Shown here: positions 60,040 to 64,000 of the stretch, in pieces
Layout of the letters: each line of letters opens with the position of its first letter
Numbering within the stretch: the first letter of the stretch is position 1
Source: Pisaster brevispinus
Taxonomy: Eukaryota > Echinodermata > Asteroidea > Forcipulatida > Asteriidae
NCBI GenBank assembly: GCA_023634235.1
Contig: JAMKCF010000003.1
Coordinates: 23,468,742-23,532,741, forward strand
Length of the DNA stretch: 64,000 nt
Direction: 5' to 3'
The notes under the pieces: model-generated
What the model was told of the DNA's origin: nothing
What the model saw: the letters and a program-made list of their open reading frames with translations, nothing else
Databases searched by the model: none
Program-made: the position numbers and the translations under genes

Positions 60040-60450
60040 TTAGGTGTTTCTCCTGTGGACGAACGCAAAGCTGCCCGTGTTTATTTTTACTTTGATTACG
60101 TTATCCAAGTCCTGAACCTGTCCATGAATTTGAAACAGTAGACATTACCCTAATTCTACGCAGACCATAAATTTATCGTTCATCCTCAGATTTTTTTTTT
60201 CACTGAGCGTAATTTAGGATAGGCCTAGATCTTTTGTTCCTGAAAGTTTAAACAAAATCCCTACGTGCATCTTCTGGATATTTGACGTTTAAGATTTTTT
60301 ACAATTGTTATTTTTTAATTTGTTTAGAGAATGGTTTCTGCCTATTCCACGATCGCAATATTTTTCGTCGGTTGACGGACGTGAACATTTGCCGTAGGAA
60401 AATGTTAACTCTGGGGTATAGTACGTGCGTTGGTGGCGATACCCTTTTAC
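60040..60450. repeat. Dispersed repeat, inverse copy of 14140-14350 region
   Basis: Starts TTAGGTGTTTCTCCTGTGGA, includes AACGCAAAGCTGCCCG (family form ACACAAAGCTGTTCCG), and ends with GTTGACGGACGTGAACATTT, matching 14145-14170 in reverse. Confidence 0.55.
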
Positions 60451-61326
60451 ATATCACGGAAGTCAAGATACTAAATCACACAAATATTTGTTAATTTTGT
60501 TCATGTGACCAAGCTAAAAAGGCGGAAGAAATTGGAAAGAGAAACGATTCCAAGTTTGTTTGAATCTGAGGTGGTTTTATTACATCCAAAACAATATTTA
60601 CTAAATAAAGTCGAAATCACAACAATGATCAGAAATAAAAGTGACGGAGGGCATAATTTGCCTCCCTTTGTCATAAGAAGTTCCAAATTTAAAGCAAAGT
60701 AAAGATCAAATAAAGTTCACTTAAATAAAGTTAAGTTTAGGCTACACGCAAATTGATGGGGGTCAAAACAACACCTGTAAGGATAAGAACAAAGTTTGTT
60801 ACTGAAACCCTTACGTTACATGTTTTATCTGACCGCGAATTCAAGTTCGACAAAAAACACTTGTTTGTTCAAAGCACAACCAATAGTTTCCATTGACGCA
60901 TGTAATCGCCTCTAATTAGTTTGAATAACGTCTGGTTTCTAAAATACAGTGAAACTGCACCATTTCATATTCTTGCGAGTGAATATTGAACAAATATTAT
61001 TGTAAATAGCTTTTGTTCTATCAAGTGACTGTAATAAATAATTATTTAGTCCATATAAAACATCTAGCCCGTACCTTTAATTAAGGTGTTGTTTGATGAT
61101 CCACACCTTCATAAGAGTGGTGGAAATATTGTCGAATCAAATACCAAGCTGCAAATCAATCAATACACAACACTATGACTAAATGAATAATGAAAATGTA
61201 TTTAAAAGTTCTTCAGGACGCAGTCCTGGATTTGAAATGAACCTTATAATTGAAATAAAACTTCAGAGACCGTGCGATTTAAATCGTTGCACGTGTTCCA
61301 AACTGGCGGCCGCACAAAATACTGTC
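60451..61326. other. Upstream of racemase-like gene, non-coding
   Basis: No coding similarity. The untranslated first exon and promoter of the racemase-like gene should lie here or farther right, but I cannot place them. Confidence 0.4.
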
Positions 61327-61329
61327 TTA

Positions 61330-62047
61330 AGCCGTGTTCCCATTGGACTTTTTCATCCGCGGCCACGCGGAAAGTTACCGTGACTGGATTAGGTGTAGTT
61401 CTACCGTGCGTTCCCACCTGGACTTCAATTCCGCGACGGAACAGTTAACTCGCTCTCCAAAACTGGCAGATCGTCACACATCGGAGGCACTGTGCACAGT
61501 CACTTTGACCTAAGCAGGATACGACGTGTCTGTGACATAGTTTTCGCGCGCATTTTCACATTCGTCTAGCCCAATTAAACTCCTCACAAAATCGATCAAA
61601 TCTGCCATATTTCTTACCAAAGTAGTAGTGAAACTGCAGCAACTGGACGAGATTGAAAATAGCGTTGTTTTTGTATTGCATGGTACATGTACACACGCTG
61701 CATACGGTATGATGGTCAGTGTAAACGAGACAGGGAACCATACTTCCATTTTCGCGCGCCCTGTGTGTGTATACAGGAAGTGGTGTTATTTGCATAGCGT
61801 TTTACACCGTGGTCGCGGTAGGTTTACAGCGCGGAGCGTTCCCATTGGACTTTTTATCGGCCCTGATAACTTACCGTGGCTGCGCGGAAGTCTTCCGCGA
61901 CCTCATTCGGCCTGTTAGTTTTACATCACAGTCGCGGTAAGTTGACAGGGAGGTCAGTTTAACATGCGTTCCCATTGGATTTAATTTTGTCATTCTACAG
62001 AAAAGTCGCGGTACTTTAGCAAAAATAAGTCCAATGGGAACACGGCT
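61330..62047. mobile_element. MITE with TTA target duplication (PIF/Harbinger-like)
   Basis: 718 bp with perfect 21-bp inverted ends reading AGCCGTGTTCCCATTGGACT, flanked by TTA at 61327-61329 and 62048-62050. A 3-bp TWA duplication is the PIF/Harbinger signature. Internal degenerate copies of CGTTCCCATTGGACTTTTTA occur at about 61840 and 61970. No transposase. Confidence 0.82.
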
Positions 62048-62070
62048 TTACACAAAGAATTTGGGAATAG

Positions 62071-63091
62071 TATGGTGGCCCTGAAGGGACATCGCATATC
62101 GCAAACGTGTGCGCATACGTATGCGATGTCGCGAAATAAATCGCGAATATGTGCGCACACGTATGCAATGTCGTGAAACAATTCGCGAATATGTGCGCAC
62201 ACGTATGCAATGTCGTGAAACAATTCGCATATATGTGCGCACACGTGTGCAATGTCGTGAAACAATTCGCGAATATGTGCGCACACGTTTGCGAATTCAT
62301 TTGCAATGTCGTGAATTTTATTGCATACCTTGTCGCATACCATTCAATAAAATTCCTAATGAACTGGGGAGTTGTAGCAGCTAGTCTGGGATCGAGACGT
62401 ACAAATAAATATAAATAGGGTCTGACTAATTTACCTTCGAGCGCACTCTGTTCCTCACGCTTTTCTAATAAGTGAATAACTATTATACTAACCATTGTAC
62501 CGGTGCTCATTTTAGTGAGAATAGTCCGACGAATGTTTGCATGGACCTTTTGTTTTGTGATATGATGCTGTACCATCACCATGTGGCTGGCCGGCTAGAC
62601 ATGGCCACACTAAAATGTACCTGCCTGGTACCCAAGCTCCTGCCTTGAAGTATCTTTGGTATACAAGATGGGACCGGGCCACTTGCGTACTCCCTAAGTT
62701 ACTAACAAATTGCCCGCAAAATGACACCACCCCAAAGGTATGCGACAAGGTATGCAATAAAATTCACGACATTGCAAATGAATTCGCAAACGTGTGCGCA
62801 CATATTCGCGAATTGTTTCACGACATTGCACACGTGTGCGCACATATTCGCGAATTGTTTCACGACATTGCACACGTGTGCGCACATATTCGCGAATTGT
62901 TTCACGACATTGCATACGTGTGCGCACATATTCGCGAATTGTTTCACGACATTGCATACGTGTGCGCACATATTCGCGAATTGTTTCACGACATTGCATA
63001 CGTGTGCGCACATATTCGCGATAAATTTCGCGACATCGCATACGTATGCGCACACGTTTGCGATATGCGATGTCCCTTCAGGGCCACCATA
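62071..63091. mobile_element. Foldback element with 42-bp tandem-repeat arms
   Basis: 1,021 bp. Ends TATGGTGGCCCTGAAGGGAC and its exact inverse (63072-63091), flanked by GAATAG at 62065-62070 and 63092-63097. Each arm is a run of 42-bp units built on ATATGTGCGCACACGT and TGCAATGTCGTGAAACAATT. The left arm has about four units and the right arm about six, in opposite orientation, around about 380 bp of unrelated DNA. No transposase seen. Confidence 0.9.
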
Positions 63092-63097
63092 GAATAG

Positions 63098-63415
63098 CCT
63101 TCAAATACATTTGTAACCTGCAACCCTCTCATTTACCACAACTTAATACGATACACTAAACAGGTAAGCCCAGGGTACATGTAAGACTACGAATCATTTC
63201 TTATCTCTGCGAGTCATGTCTAGCAAATTTCTATTTCGGGGTGAACGATAAACCAATTCTTTTACTGCAAATAACTTCCCACAAATAACACAAGACACTC
63301 ACCCAAAATGTCGAGAACAGTTGTTGGAACGAAGCTAGGGCTGGTTGTCTAAATACTTCAACAAAATGAACCACAAAATTTGAATTGAACCAAGAAAACT
63401 TAAGGAACGAAAAAG
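63098..63415. other. Short non-coding interval
   Basis: AT-rich, between the foldback element and the Penelope-like ORF. Nothing recognised. Confidence 0.4.
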
Positions 63416-64000
63416 TTTAGCTCTTGTCGCCGTGGCTCGTGGTGCAGGAATGGCCCTCACACCCCCATGGGGCACGAGCTACCCGCTACACATGGTCCCA
63501 CGGTTCATTGCGTGCAGTATTCAGATGTGAATCGATGCAAGTATATACGTAACCGACTGGCAAGTAATTTGAATAAGTCGGTCGGTCACAGTATAAAATC
63601 ACATTGCAATCAAGAGTTTGAACATTTACAAGATATCATTCTGTCTAACGTCAATCACCTACGGTCCACCCTATTGGACAAACAGAACAAGAAACGCATG
63701 AATGTCCAAGCTAACCATAAGAAATACATTCATAGGCGTTTCCACAGTAAGAGGCCAACTATTGTTCCTGATACTGACAGGTCACTAGTTGCACCACGTA
63801 CAGTAGTTAACCTATCTGACAAAGTTCTAACCGACCCACAGGTTAAACTCCTCTCAAGGGGTCTTAAATTTTGCCCCACACCCAGAGAACCGGACCAACT
63901 GTCTTTTCAACAAGACATGGCCCAATTCAACCGTAGGTTACGCCTACGTGAATATTTTCATGTAGAGCCCTCCACAGAGGACGAGTCTCTGTGGACGTCC
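63416..64000 (+). CDS. Penelope-like element reverse transcriptase, N-terminal part (runs off window)
   Basis: Open throughout; a possible start Met is at 63467 or 63698. The diagnostic block TVVNLSDKVLTDPQVKLLSR then GLKFCPTPREPD, followed by FNRRLRLREYF, is characteristic of the region just before the reverse transcriptase core in Penelope-like elements. The catalytic core and any GIY-YIG endonuclease would be beyond 64000. No stop or frameshift in the visible part, so it may be young. Confidence 0.82.

Noticed and set aside
62071..63091. CRISPR-like regular repeats
   Set aside because: Units are contiguous without unique spacers, arranged in inverted arms, and the genome is animal.
62048..63097. 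Long repetitive ORFs (up to 188 aa) in all frames, with Cys-Ala-His-Val/Ile periodicity
   Set aside because: They come from 42-bp tandem units, a multiple of three without stops, within a foldback transposon. Matching ORFs on both strands and in several frames show there is no coding constraint.

Overview
This is a window of animal nuclear DNA. It is AT-rich, with short exons, canonical GT/AG introns of 0.3-6 kb, LINE, SINE, Penelope-like and MITE repeats, and no operon-like packing. The repeat families (an abundant MITE ending in GGCCCAATTTCATAG, CR1/L2-like LINEs with TTGAA-type tails, tRNA-derived SINEs) and the genes point to an invertebrate deuterostome. An echinoderm, perhaps a sea star, is my best guess, but this is inference.

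Three protein-coding loci are well supported, all on the minus strand. (1) Positions 1-6470 hold the first six exons of an SLC18-like (vesicular amine transporter family) gene, copy A; the rest lies beyond the left edge. (2) Positions 17852-33033 hold a tandem paralogue, copy B, with 13 recognised exons; one short exon near TM10-TM11 was not found. (3) Positions 47759-59983 hold a complete six-coding-exon serine racemase/serine-threonine dehydratase-like gene (330 aa). A possible first exon of a fourth minus-strand gene lies at 46283-46364.

Copies A and B belong to a segmental duplication. Positions 1 to about 9330 align with 28100 to about 34640, introns and upstream DNA included, and the matched exons have equal lengths. 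The two copies differ by mobile-element insertions: a truncated LINE in A at about 3622-4990, a 191-bp MITE in B at 33231-33421 whose empty site is present in A, and about 1.5 kb present only in A. Copy B keeps the TM1 Asp-Asn pair expected for vesicular amine transporters; copy A has Ser-Thr there. Copy B appears to lack the Asp residues expected in TM10 and TM11.

The rest is repeat-rich. Positions 9330-15800 and 35580-43600 are stacked dispersed repeats with palindromic motifs. A full-length but broken 5.0-kb LINE with a 10-bp target duplication sits in intron 2 of the racemase-like gene. The right end holds a 718-bp MITE with a TTA duplication, a 1,021-bp foldback element with arms of 42-bp tandem units, and the 5' part of a Penelope-like reverse transcriptase ORF that runs off the window. 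I saw no rRNA, functional tRNA gene or CRISPR.
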